In this document: in pieces, positions 20,403 to 28,388 of the stretch
Position numbering within the stretch: position 1 is the stretch's first letter
Layout: each line of letters opens with the position of its first letter
Virus record (IMG/VR): IMGVR_UViG_3300042564_000961
Span: 1 to 32,318 of that record
DNA: 32,318 nucleotides
From: a virus
Strand: one strand, 5' to 3'
Position numbers and translations under genes: made by a program
Notes under the pieces: model-generated
What the model was told of the DNA's origin: nothing
Database searches by the model: none
Seen by the model: the letters and a program-made list of their open reading frames with translations, nothing else

Positions 20403-22706
20403 TTATAAATTTGAAAGTCTTAAAACCGTTGTGTAATTACCCCATGTGTCAACGCTAAATTCGTAATTGTTTTTCGCCGGCAATCTCAATGTGTAGGTAT
20501 TCTTTGTGTACCCGTTTGAAAATCCGTTGTAAATCAATACTAATGCCTCGGTCCCTGCCGCGTTTAATTTGTATCGCGCAATTGGTCGTTGTTGGTTGTA
20601 TAAACTCACCGGATAATCTGCGGTCCCCGATGTCCATGAACCACTACCTAATGAAAGATTTGGAACCAACCACGATGTGTTTGCGCTTAAAATATCTTGA
20701 TTCTGCTTTGCGTGAAAATATCCAACATAAGGCCAATCAAGTGTCATTTTTCCGACACCCGTTGTGTCGCCCCATTTGGCGTCAGCGAAATCGTCGTCCA
20801 TTCCGTTAACGTCTTGGTCATATCTGCAATCGGTAACTTCTTCGCCAATTGTAGATTGAAACCACGCAAACAATCCGTCACAATAACACATTCCCCAAAC
20901 GGCAAAATTATACATTTGAGACGGGCATACTTCCAAACGGTTACGGTCTCCAAATTTTAATTGTCCGTTTAATCTTACGGTCTTGCGTTGCATACCAAAA
21001 TCGGACCCTAAAATTGGCTCCTGCTTATTCCAAATGTATGGCAATACACGCTTATCATGCGTTGCGCCTAAAATTTGAAACAACATTTTTCGCGTAATGT
21101 CGGTATTGTGAACTATTGAATAAACCTGAAATTGGTCTTTCATTTTAAATTGGTAATTCGTTACATACATATATTTGTAATGTTGAATCGCCCCCTTAAA
21201 CCAAGGATAATAAAGCCCACATTGTTGATAAGTTTTGGTTCCGTTAATATAATAATCGTGATAATCGGAATATAAGCCGGTTCCGGTTATGCTATTCCCC
21301 GCTTCCATGCTTTCCCATCCAAATCCCGGCGCGCCAACATATCGTGATTGATATATTCCGTTTCCGTAATTTGAAAATTTGGGAACGACCCAATTCATGT
21401 ATAAAGGTGTATTATCATTTTTTAAATTTGTCGCAACCGTTAGTGCTGAATTAAAACATTTTGTCCAAGCAATTGCCGCGTCTTCACGGAATAATGCGTA
21501 TGATAAATGTTCAAAATCATATTCAAAATGTATTGCATTAAATGGTTGATTTTCAACAAAATATCCAAGAAATTGAGACGCTAAACCTTTGTCGGTGTAT
21601 TGCGAACCGGAACCCCATGCCGTCGTCCATTCGTACGGGTTAGCCTCATAATACGAATATGTGTAACCTCCACCGTTGTATTGCCATGTTGACCTTTGTG
21701 ATTCCGGAACGTCGTGCGCAATTAACAATGCAACGGTGCGATGTTGCCAAAAACTAGACATATCAACATCGAAAAAATTTACACCCCATGCCGTAGAAAC
21801 TGAATTCCTAAACGCTCCGTCTCCGTCAAAATGTAATTTTTTTTCTCTTGGAATCACTTGCGTATAATTCCATTGAGTTCCAATAGATTGCGATTCTGTC
21901 ACACCCTTATTCATTCGCTTCATGGTTCTCGGACTATGTGAACCCCTTTCAACAACGTCCATCAATGGGGTCGCCATATCTACCCAAGTTTTTTCATTGC
22001 CTCCCGCATCAATTATTGGTTCAATATTCGGCATTCTGCGGAAATAAGATGGCGCATTAAATGTACGTGATGGAATCCAATAATCGGGACGGAAAAAATA
22101 CCTTTTATTTCCTGCGACATCAACGCGATTTGGGTCCGGTGCTAAATGTATAATTGCCGACGTTGTATTTACACCCGCATCGCCTGCGACAAATTTTCCA
22201 TTTACATATTCACCCGTAATTAATCTAAGGTCGTAACCTCTCATCGCCGAAACATCAATGTTTGTAATTGCCGACCCTGATATTTCACCCGTGTCAATAA
22301 TCCAAGCCTTTGGCCCGTTGTATGGTCTTGATGCCCAAACCGCGTCAGTCAATAATAAATTAGAATCTAATGACAAAGACGTTCCCCCAATTCCTAATTG
22401 ATTCGACACAAGATTCGTGTCGCCATCTTTCAAACGGTCCTCGACCCATGATGTGTCGGTCCCTTGCATCAATTCAGTCGGCGGGCCGGTCATTTTCCCA
22501 TTTGACCCAATCGTAATGTAATAAGTTTTGTAATTAGTTGCGACAACGTAATTATCGGCCGGTGCCAAAACCGTTTTTGCCGAATTAGTGTAAAAAGTAT
22601 TCGATGTGTCTAACGATGAATTTGCTCCATAAAGAATCACCGAATCGTTGTCGATAAGGGGATTCGTGACTTTTGACCTTGCGTCCGCTAATGATGAATA
22701 TGGCAT
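20403..22706 (-). CDS. Large tail protein, glycoside-hydrolase-like
   Basis: A 767-residue protein. The first 190 residues are beta-rich (tail attachment). Residues about 200-650 look like a TIM-barrel hydrolase: strands ALLIAHDVP, NAIHFEYDFEHLSYALFRED (E395, D397, E399 possible acids), LYMNWVVPKF, QVYSIVHNTD, RVLPYIWNKQEP and FAVWGMCYCDGLFAWF, with many Trp/Tyr. The end (IARYKLNAAGTEALVLIYNG and after) looks like the beta-sandwich that closes many glycosidases. It may degrade a capsule or other surface glycan during entry. Family and catalytic residues are inferred. I chose ATG 22706, just after the upstream stop, over 22766. Confidence 0.6.
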   Translation of the reverse strand: MPYSSLADARSKVTNPLIDNDSVILYGANSSLDTSNTFYTNSAKTVLAPADNYVVATNYKTYYITIGSNGKMTGPPTELMQGTDTSWVEDRLKDGDTNLVSNQLGIGGTSLSLDSNLLLTDAVWASRPYNGPKAWIIDTGEISGSAITNIDVSAMRGYDLRLITGEYVNGKFVAGDAGVNTTSAIIHLAPDPNRVDVAGNKRYFFRPDYWIPSRTFNAPSYFRRMPNIEPIIDAGGNEKTWVDMATPLMDVVERGSHSPRTMKRMNKGVTESQSIGTQWNYTQVIPREKKLHFDGDGAFRNSVSTAWGVNFFDVDMSSFWQHRTVALLIAHDVPESQRSTWQYNGGGYTYSYYEANPYEWTTAWGSGSQYTDKGLASQFLGYFVENQPFNAIHFEYDFEHLSYALFREDAAIAWTKCFNSALTVATNLKNDNTPLYMNWVVPKFSNYGNGIYQSRYVGAPGFGWESMEAGNSITGTGLYSDYHDYYINGTKTYQQCGLYYPWFKGAIQHYKYMYVTNYQFKMKDQFQVYSIVHNTDITRKMLFQILGATHDKRVLPYIWNKQEPILGSDFGMQRKTVRLNGQLKFGDRNRLEVCPSQMYNFAVWGMCYCDGLFAWFQSTIGEEVTDCRYDQDVNGMDDDFADAKWGDTTGVGKMTLDWPYVGYFHAKQNQDILSANTSWLVPNLSLGSGSWTSGTADYPVSLYNQQRPIARYKLNAAGTEALVLIYNGFSNGYTKNTYTLRLPAKNNYEFSVDTWGNYTTVLRLSNL

Positions 22707-22711
22707 TTCTT

Positions 22712-25549
22712 TTATTTTAAAGTGTAGAAAATTGAACTTGTGGTTGACGGTGGTGTTGCCGGACATCCCGCTTCACCCGTTACTATTTGAACGTTTAAAT
22801 TAACCATTTGCGTCGTTGTTGTTGACGTATTGTTCCAATAGTATGTGTAAGACGTAACCGAATCAACAAATCTTTGACTTGCAATTGTCGGTTCAATAGT
22901 TGTGTAAGTTGCGGAACCTAATACGCATGGCTCTAATCGGTAATAAGTAGTTTGTGGACAACCGCCTTGACCTGATACAATTTGCAACGTATTGCTAACC
23001 GTCTGCGTCGTTGTTGTTGACGTATTATCCCAAGTGTAATTAATTCCCGATATCGAATCAATGTATCTTTGACTTGCAATTGGTGGTGCCGTCGTTATGT
23101 AAACAGATGGTCCGCCACCGGTACATGGAACAATTCTGTAATAAGTTATAATTGGCGGGCAACCCGTTTGACCCGTAACAATATTTAAATTTGCGCCAAT
23201 TGTTTGTGGCGTTGTTGTTTGTGTATTATCCCATGAGTAATTTATTCCGGTAACTGAATCCAAATATCTTTGGCTTGCAATTGGTGGTTGACTTGTAACA
23301 TAAAGTGATGCGCCGCCACCGGTACATGGATTTAATTTATAATAAATTGTAGAGGCCGGACAACCCGTTTGACCCGTAATTACTGACATGTTGTTCCCAA
23401 TTGGCCCCAAAGTTGTCGTTGTTTGGTTATTCCAATAGTAATAAATACCATTGTTGTTGTTCAAATAACGTTGACTTGCCATTGCCGGTTGGGTCGTAAT
23501 CAATAGGTTTCCGCCTCCGCCACTACATGGAACTAAAATGTAATAAGTTGTATCGCCTCCCGATGAAACAATTGTTCTCAAATCGGTAATTAATTCTAAA
23601 TCAATTTCTCCGGTGCTTAAATCTGATTTTGCCGTGTTTATAATGTATCGTTTATCCCTAATTATAAGCCTATCATTTAGGGCCAAATTAGACAATAAAC
23701 GTGGAGGCAAAATTGCCTTTACGCGGACCAATCTTGATTTAATATCGAACGAATTTGATAAATAATCGTCATAATAATTATTAAACAAACTATTTAATTC
23801 GACCTGATTTGTGAACGACGATTGTTCGGCTCCAAAATTAATTGTGTGAATTATCCCGTCTTTAATCGCATCTTGACCAAATAAATTGTAAGTAGTCAAC
23901 GCGGTTGTCTGTGACCCATCATTAAAAAAGAATGATTGACTATTACTTAACGTTTGAATTTCGTTGTAATGATATAAGACTACCGGCTTTGGAATGTATG
24001 CCGTCAAATCTTTTCTTATTGAATAGCCTAATTGTAAATTCGAATTCGTGAATTTACTGAATGGCATATTTTCAAAAGGTAATTCAACCGAATATTCGTC
24101 GCCGTCATTTATTAGGTCGTATTTTAAATCACCGTAAGGAATATCCGATTGGCCTAAAAATGCGGTCGCCAAAAGGTTTTCACATTCTTGGTATTTAAAA
24201 TTAATTGACTTGTAAGGTTTTACCCTCTCAACCTCAAAGTCGTCAGATTTTACAAATTTGGTAATGTCATAAATATTACCATTCGAATAATATGTTTCTA
24301 ATTGTTCTAAATTGTAACTAATGCCGTCCTCTGAATAACACGTTATGTTAAACATTTTTAAAATACCTGAAAAAAAGTCTTCCGCTTTTATTTCCGGCAT
24401 GTATTCCGCCAAATTTAAACTTGACGATGTTGTTTGTTGTTGAATCTGTGTCGCCGTAACGTCACTTATCAATGTTCCCCTATTTCTTGTTTCAAATAAA
24501 TAAACCGAATTATTATAAGTTATTGGGGTGTTCGATGAAATATAAAAAGAATAAACGCCCGAATTTTCCAAAGGTACTTCAATGTACATTTGGTCCGTTT
24601 CGGTTGCGTAATTCTGCTCACTTAATTTAAATCCGTCTTTGTAAATATAAAATGTAAAAGGTACCCCCGCCGTTGTAAATGATATTAAAATGTGCGATTG
24701 TCTTAAACTTATCGGTGACGTTGGTTTTACATAATTTAATTCACTTGTTTCGGTGTTAAAAATGTTTTGCGTACCTGATACACTCGTGACCGTTTCAAAT
24801 AATATTTTTTGCGGAATTGATTTTGCCAAAAAAGTATCTGTGTTTTTTAACCATAAAAACAAAGACGTAAAACGGGCGTCAGTTAAAAAATCGCCTTCAA
24901 AAGTAATCCCCAATTGCGACGCAATTACATCAAATATTTTACTTATGCGAATTGCAGGAAATAAGTCATTGTAATAAATAGGGGTTGCATTATTTTTTAT
25001 GTCCCAATTTGATTGGGATGAACCATTACCGGTGTATTGCCAAACGTTATTTGATGTAATTAATGGAAATTTTACGTCCCTACTTAAATTTTCGGTAATT
25101 GTATTTTTAACAAATGCGCCACTATAAACAAAATTAAATTCCGAATAGTCGAATTCACGCAAAAAACGACCTGCAAATAAATCTTTAAGTGATACCAATG
25201 CACCAAAAAACGTCACGGTGTAATTGTCGATTTGACCATTCTTAAAATTCGCCTTTTCGATTTGGATTTTGCCCTGACGAAACGGGATTGTGTCAATCTC
25301 GATGTATGCCTTTTTTCGGGTCCGCGCGTCGAATGCGTTGCTAACCGAATTCTCATACCAATGCTTGAAAATTGCGTTGTTTGTTTTGCTTGCCGGAACC
25401 GTAAACGATTGAGAAAAATCCGTATAAATTTTGGAAATGTCGTTTATATTTTGTATTGAACTCGTTATTGAAATCTTTTCGTCTTCGAATAATTCGATTT
25501 CACGCGCAATTCCATCGTCTCCGTAAATAAAAATTGATGTCGTAATCAT
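22712..25549 (-). CDS. Tail hub / baseplate protein with four C-terminal repeats
   Basis: A 945-residue protein. The N-terminal 660 residues (FSQSFTVPASKTNNAIFKHW, IPFRQGKIQIEKANFK, a long series of strands) resemble the large tail-tip protein of Bacteroidota siphophages. Residues about 667-931 are four tandem copies of a 66-residue module: YY-x-L-x-PC, GGG, IASQRYxDSxTGINYxWxNT, TTTT, IVTGQxGCP, each with two conserved Cys. These could be carbohydrate- or receptor-binding Ig-like units. It is translated one base from its upstream neighbour (25549 shared) and precedes the glycosidase-like protein. Confidence 0.75.
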   Translation of the reverse strand: MITTSIFIYGDDGIAREIELFEDEKISITSSIQNINDISKIYTDFSQSFTVPASKTNNAIFKHWYENSVSNAFDARTRKKAYIEIDTIPFRQGKIQIEKANFKNGQIDNYTVTFFGALVSLKDLFAGRFLREFDYSEFNFVYSGAFVKNTITENLSRDVKFPLITSNNVWQYTGNGSSQSNWDIKNNATPIYYNDLFPAIRISKIFDVIASQLGITFEGDFLTDARFTSLFLWLKNTDTFLAKSIPQKILFETVTSVSGTQNIFNTETSELNYVKPTSPISLRQSHILISFTTAGVPFTFYIYKDGFKLSEQNYATETDQMYIEVPLENSGVYSFYISSNTPITYNNSVYLFETRNRGTLISDVTATQIQQQTTSSSLNLAEYMPEIKAEDFFSGILKMFNITCYSEDGISYNLEQLETYYSNGNIYDITKFVKSDDFEVERVKPYKSINFKYQECENLLATAFLGQSDIPYGDLKYDLINDGDEYSVELPFENMPFSKFTNSNLQLGYSIRKDLTAYIPKPVVLYHYNEIQTLSNSQSFFFNDGSQTTALTTYNLFGQDAIKDGIIHTINFGAEQSSFTNQVELNSLFNNYYDDYLSNSFDIKSRLVRVKAILPPRLLSNLALNDRLIIRDKRYIINTAKSDLSTGEIDLELITDLRTIVSSGGDTTYYILVPCSGGGGNLLITTQPAMASQRYLNNNNGIYYYWNNQTTTTLGPIGNNMSVITGQTGCPASTIYYKLNPCTGGGASLYVTSQPPIASQRYLDSVTGINYSWDNTQTTTPQTIGANLNIVTGQTGCPPIITYYRIVPCTGGGPSVYITTAPPIASQRYIDSISGINYTWDNTSTTTTQTVSNTLQIVSGQGGCPQTTYYRLEPCVLGSATYTTIEPTIASQRFVDSVTSYTYYWNNTSTTTTQMVNLNVQIVTGEAGCPATPPSTTSSIFYTLK
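22735..23550 (-). repeat. Four tandem ~199-bp repeats in the tail hub gene
   Basis: Repeat units start near 23549, 23350, 23151 and 22950 and encode the 66-residue Cys-Gly module. The blocks for PCTGGG, IASQRY and TTGTTGTTGACG-type Thr codons are well kept at DNA level; the fourth copy is the most diverged (PCVLGSATY). Confidence 0.8.
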
Positions 25550-26619
25550 TAAATAACGTTATTTATAAGGTTGTACGCGTATTCAAATTCGATTGTGTAG
25601 TTGATATTATTGTCTTTCAATGACGACTTTAAATCCGTCGCTTGTGTCTTAACCGTTGCCGGCTTGTTGTCAAGCAATACCGTTTCGCTTAATAATAAAT
25701 CTTGAATCAAATCCGAATAATTTTCCGGAACAAATCCGGTGTTTAAAATTACCGATTGATTTCCATTGAAATTAAACGCTTTGTTTTGGCCCTTATAAAC
25801 GTTGTAATTGACCGAACTTGGTAGCAATGAATAGTTTGTACTTGTGACATTAATTGCGTTCGTCTGCGCCTTAAAAAACGTCAAAAATTGCCACCCGCCG
25901 AATCGGTTTATGAACGAACAAACAACCGGCGTGTATTTGGGTTCACAAATCGGAATCACTCGGAATGTAGATGAATAAGAAAGCGTTGCGCCAACATAAT
26001 ATTTAAACGTAATTGTGTTCCCGTTCGTGTAATTTGGCGATGTTGTGGTGACGTTTACTTTGTTCATATATTTTTTCGTCGGGGTTGTTGATGGTAAAAC
26101 GTTTACCGTTGTTGCGTTGTTGCCGTTCAAACTTCTATATTCTACGTCCAACCGGTCACCTAATGATATGTCACTAACAACGTCGATAAAATGCGTGTTG
26201 CCATAAAGGTATTGTATTTCCTTTGTGTCGTCCGCTAAAATTGCACACCTGCCAAATACTTCGTCCTGATTGTAGCCACCCATGTAATTCGTGTACCCAT
26301 CAACGCAAGCGTAATCGTCGTAACGAACAAGAGAATAAACACCCGCCGACGTTTCTTTGTATTTATTAACGCGCACATTGCACCAACGATTGTTTGTTGA
26401 ATCTGACGAAACTATGTTGTCAATATACTCACGAACAAATGGCGATATATTATAAATACCGGCCCGTTGTGTCGTGGAGGCCGCCGATTTTGCAATCGTG
26501 TAAGTCGGTGTTGTTGGAACCGAATTGGGTGCGTTGTAAATCAATAATTCAACTTTTGACCCTACTTGTCCTGCCTCATTAATTTCAACGAAATACGGGG
26601 AACGCGCGTAAATAATCAT
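25549..26619 (-). CDS. Tail-tip structural protein
   Basis: A 356-residue, strand-rich protein without membrane segments. It begins MIIYARSPYFVEINEAGQVG and includes GIYNISPFVREYIDNI, YSLVRYDDYACVDGY, SFINRFGGWQFLTFFKAQTN and a terminal INYTIEFEYAYNLIN. I associate the pattern RSPYFVE... with a conserved Bacteroidota phage structural protein placed between the tail completion protein and the large hub, where distal-tail proteins are found. The distal-tail role is inferred from position. Confidence 0.7.
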   Translation of the reverse strand: MIIYARSPYFVEINEAGQVGSKVELLIYNAPNSVPTTPTYTIAKSAASTTQRAGIYNISPFVREYIDNIVSSDSTNNRWCNVRVNKYKETSAGVYSLVRYDDYACVDGYTNYMGGYNQDEVFGRCAILADDTKEIQYLYGNTHFIDVVSDISLGDRLDVEYRSLNGNNATTVNVLPSTTPTKKYMNKVNVTTTSPNYTNGNTITFKYYVGATLSYSSTFRVIPICEPKYTPVVCSFINRFGGWQFLTFFKAQTNAINVTSTNYSLLPSSVNYNVYKGQNKAFNFNGNQSVILNTGFVPENYSDLIQDLLLSETVLLDNKPATVKTQATDLKSSLKDNNINYTIEFEYAYNLINNVI

Positions 26620-27159
26620 TTATACTTTTTTTAAATTAAAATCAATCAATCCTTCAATGTCATCACCGAACGCTTTAAACAAATCGGTTTCGATGTACTT
26701 TTTAAACCCTCTTTCAAATGGCCTTGTAAAAAATAAACTTGGTTTTATTCCTTGCGCGTAAATGCTCCTTTGTAATAAAAAACCAAGCGTATTGTAACCG
26801 CCTTTTTTAAACTTGCCGTCCTTGTCCCTTAATCTAACTCCCTTTTGTTTTGCCCAATCCATTAACGGCTTACGCGGGGGCATTTTATTTGTAAATCTAT
26901 ACGGGCTTTTCGGTGCCTTTTGAACTCCGTTTACCAATGCCGGAAATGCTCCTTTAACACCTTGGTCGACAAACTTTCCGTAATCCATCATTTGGAACCC
27001 AACCAAATAATAATTTTTCTCATGTAATATTGTTCCCTTGATGCTATTGTAAAGAGAATTCGTATTGTTGCGCCCTAACCTCGATAAATTACTTCGTGAT
27101 TGTTGGACCACATAATTGCGAAATTTCTTTACTACTTCACTAGCATTTCTCAACTCCAT
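26620..27159 (-). CDS. Tail completion protein (HK97 gp10-like)
   Basis: A 179-residue basic protein. It has an N-terminal helix (VVKKFRNYVVQQSRSNLSRL), then LYNSIKGTILHEKNYYLVGF, MMDYGKFVDQGVKG and a Lys/Arg-rich C-terminal half. The YGKFVDQGVKG step is characteristic of gp10-like tail completion proteins (pattern Y-x-x-F-V-D-x-G). It should help join the tail to the head. It overlaps the tail terminator gene by 20 bases. Confidence 0.75.
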   Translation of the reverse strand: MELRNASEVVKKFRNYVVQQSRSNLSRLGRNNTNSLYNSIKGTILHEKNYYLVGFQMMDYGKFVDQGVKGAFPALVNGVQKAPKSPYRFTNKMPPRKPLMDWAKQKGVRLRDKDGKFKKGGYNTLGFLLQRSIYAQGIKPSLFFTRPFERGFKKYIETDLFKAFGDDIEGLIDFNLKKV

Positions 27160-27613
27160 CGCATATCGTCATTTCGTTGGGAATAATCAAATCAAATGTC
27201 AACACCCACCCCGCGACCGCGTCTTCAAAACGGTCCGTAAATGGTTCGCAACTAATGTTCCCCTCAACCTGCACCAATTCAGAATATAACGTTCCGCGTC
27301 TTAACTGCTCGGACAATCTTATTGCGTAAGTTAATTGTGTGTCAAGTACGTCCAACTCGTTGTCGTTACCTTCAAACGTGTCGGTCGATTCTTCTTTTGA
27401 TTGGTCGACAATGTCCATAAGAATAACCGAAACGTTAAACGTTGAAACCTGCTCGTCCGGTGAAACGCTATTTACCATTATATGGGCATAAGGATAAATC
27501 CATTGTTTACGGTCAATAATCTTATCCATATTGCCGTTTGTGAATGATTGAATTCCTAAATCTTTGTTAAGGAATTGTCTCAATCTATTAATCACATAAT
27601 AAAAGCCTTTCAT
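27140..27613 (-). CDS. Tail terminator protein
   Basis: A 157-residue protein. It contains FYYVINRLRQFLNKDLGIQS, FNVSVILMDIVDQSKEESTD, FEGNDNELDVLDTQLTYAIR and a final AGWVLTFDLIIPNEMTIC. This matches, from memory, the tail terminator of Bacteroidota siphophages, which caps the growing tail tube. I use ATG 27613; a TTG one codon upstream is also possible. Its ATG overlaps the stop of the -1 frame of the tail chaperone (TGATG), which supports that frame being translated. Confidence 0.8.
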   Translation of the reverse strand: MKGFYYVINRLRQFLNKDLGIQSFTNGNMDKIIDRKQWIYPYAHIMVNSVSPDEQVSTFNVSVILMDIVDQSKEESTDTFEGNDNELDVLDTQLTYAIRLSEQLRRGTLYSELVQVEGNISCEPFTDRFEDAVAGWVLTFDLIIPNEMTICDGVEKC

Positions 27614-28352
27614 CAATTTTTATTTTTAATCATTTGTAATTCCAAGTCATTTTTTTGCTTTTCGAATGTAAGATACATCAAGCATTTATTAATTGGTAAT
27701 TTGGTAACGTCATCAAATCGTAATATGTCTCCTTTTGCAAGCGCGTAAATTGACTGATACCATCCCCATTGTCTGCCGAATTGCGCGTTTGAATCGAATT
27801 CCCCCGAATCGCCTCCGCCAAATAAACCGTCGTACTTTTCAATAACTCGTTCCCTAAATGATAAAAAAAAACCATCGCGGAAATCGCTACGTCAACCGGC
27901 ATTTCTTTCATCGCCTCACACCACTTGTCGGTCCCATCATATTCTTCAATTTGATATAGGTCCCCATATTTTCTAACAATTGGCCGATACAAAACGGACA
28001 TTGCCCGATGTAATAATTGCGGTTCAACAATATACCGGTCCAAATCCATGTATTCCCCCGCGCTCATGTTGTCCAAATTTGGAATAAATCCAAACTTCTT
28101 GCCATTCAATTCAAATTCATTAATAAGGGACGGATGTGACTTAAACAATTTATTAACATCGTTAACTATTTCAATAATGTCACGTTGCCTCATTTTTGAA
28201 ACCATCGCCAAATCGGCCCCACAAAATATTTGAATCAATTTATGATTCACAAAATCCGCTCCGTCCCCTTCGTCTTTAATCTCTAAAAATCTTTGATATT
28301 GACCTAAATTGATTTCGCTCAATTTGGTCGGCACATTAATTTCCAATTTCAT
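27613..28352 (-). CDS. Tail assembly chaperone, long (GT-type) product by -1 frameshift
   Basis: Residues 1-163 are shared with the short product. After GTT TTT TTT a -1 slip leads into 83 open codons: LSFRERVIEKYDGLFGGGDS, then FGRQWGWYQSIYALAKGDIL, RFDDVTKLPINKCLMYLTFE and a Lys/Asn-rich end, stopping at 27613-27615 in TGATG with the tail terminator start. The WGWYQSIYALAxGD and CLxYLxFEK patterns are familiar from Bacteroidota tail genes, and the frame has no usable ATG near its beginning, so frameshift expression is the simplest reading. The tape-measure-binding T part is expected in a few percent of product. Frameshift use is inferred. Confidence 0.7.
27678..28352 (-). CDS. Tail assembly chaperone, short (G-type) product
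   Basis: A 224-residue protein. The core LSEINLGQYQRFLEIKDEGD, GKKFGFIPNLDNMSAGEYMD, LLHRAMSVLYRPIVRKYGDL and the helix MVFFYHLGNELLKSTTVYL are typical of chaperones in Bacteroidota siphophages, and the C-terminus NGDGISQFTRLQKETYYDL also fits the family. Such proteins coat the tape measure before tube assembly. The codons for V161-F162-F163 lie in a run of nine T, a perfect slippery site, from which a -1 shift gives the longer GT-type product. Confidence 0.8.
   Translation of the reverse strand: MKLEINVPTKLSEINLGQYQRFLEIKDEGDGADFVNHKLIQIFCGADLAMVSKMRQRDIIEIVNDVNKLFKSHPSLINEFELNGKKFGFIPNLDNMSAGEYMDLDRYIVEPQLLHRAMSVLYRPIVRKYGDLYQIEEYDGTDKWCEAMKEMPVDVAISAMVFFYHLGNELLKSTTVYLAEAIRGNSIQTRNSADNGDGISQFTRLQKETYYDLMTLPNYQLINA
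27863..27871 (-). other. Programmed -1 frameshift site (nine T)
   Basis: The transcript reads GG followed by nine T then ATC. In the zero frame the heptamer T-TTT-TTT fits the X-XXY-YYZ rule. It lies at the usual junction between G and T parts of a siphovirus tail chaperone. Confidence 0.7.
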
Positions 28353-28386
28353 AACCTATAAACCGTTTTTGATTGTTTTTGTTGTA
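28353..28386 (-). promoter_or_regulatory. Leader motif upstream of the tail module
   Basis: This is the second copy of the leader described at 18456-18489: TACAACAAAAA, a short A-rich spacer, AACGG and TTTATAGG just before the ATG at 28352. It occupies the only gap between the terminase and tail genes. It may be a late promoter/leader or a ribosome-recruiting A-rich leader. Confidence 0.45.
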
Positions 28387-28388
28387 CT

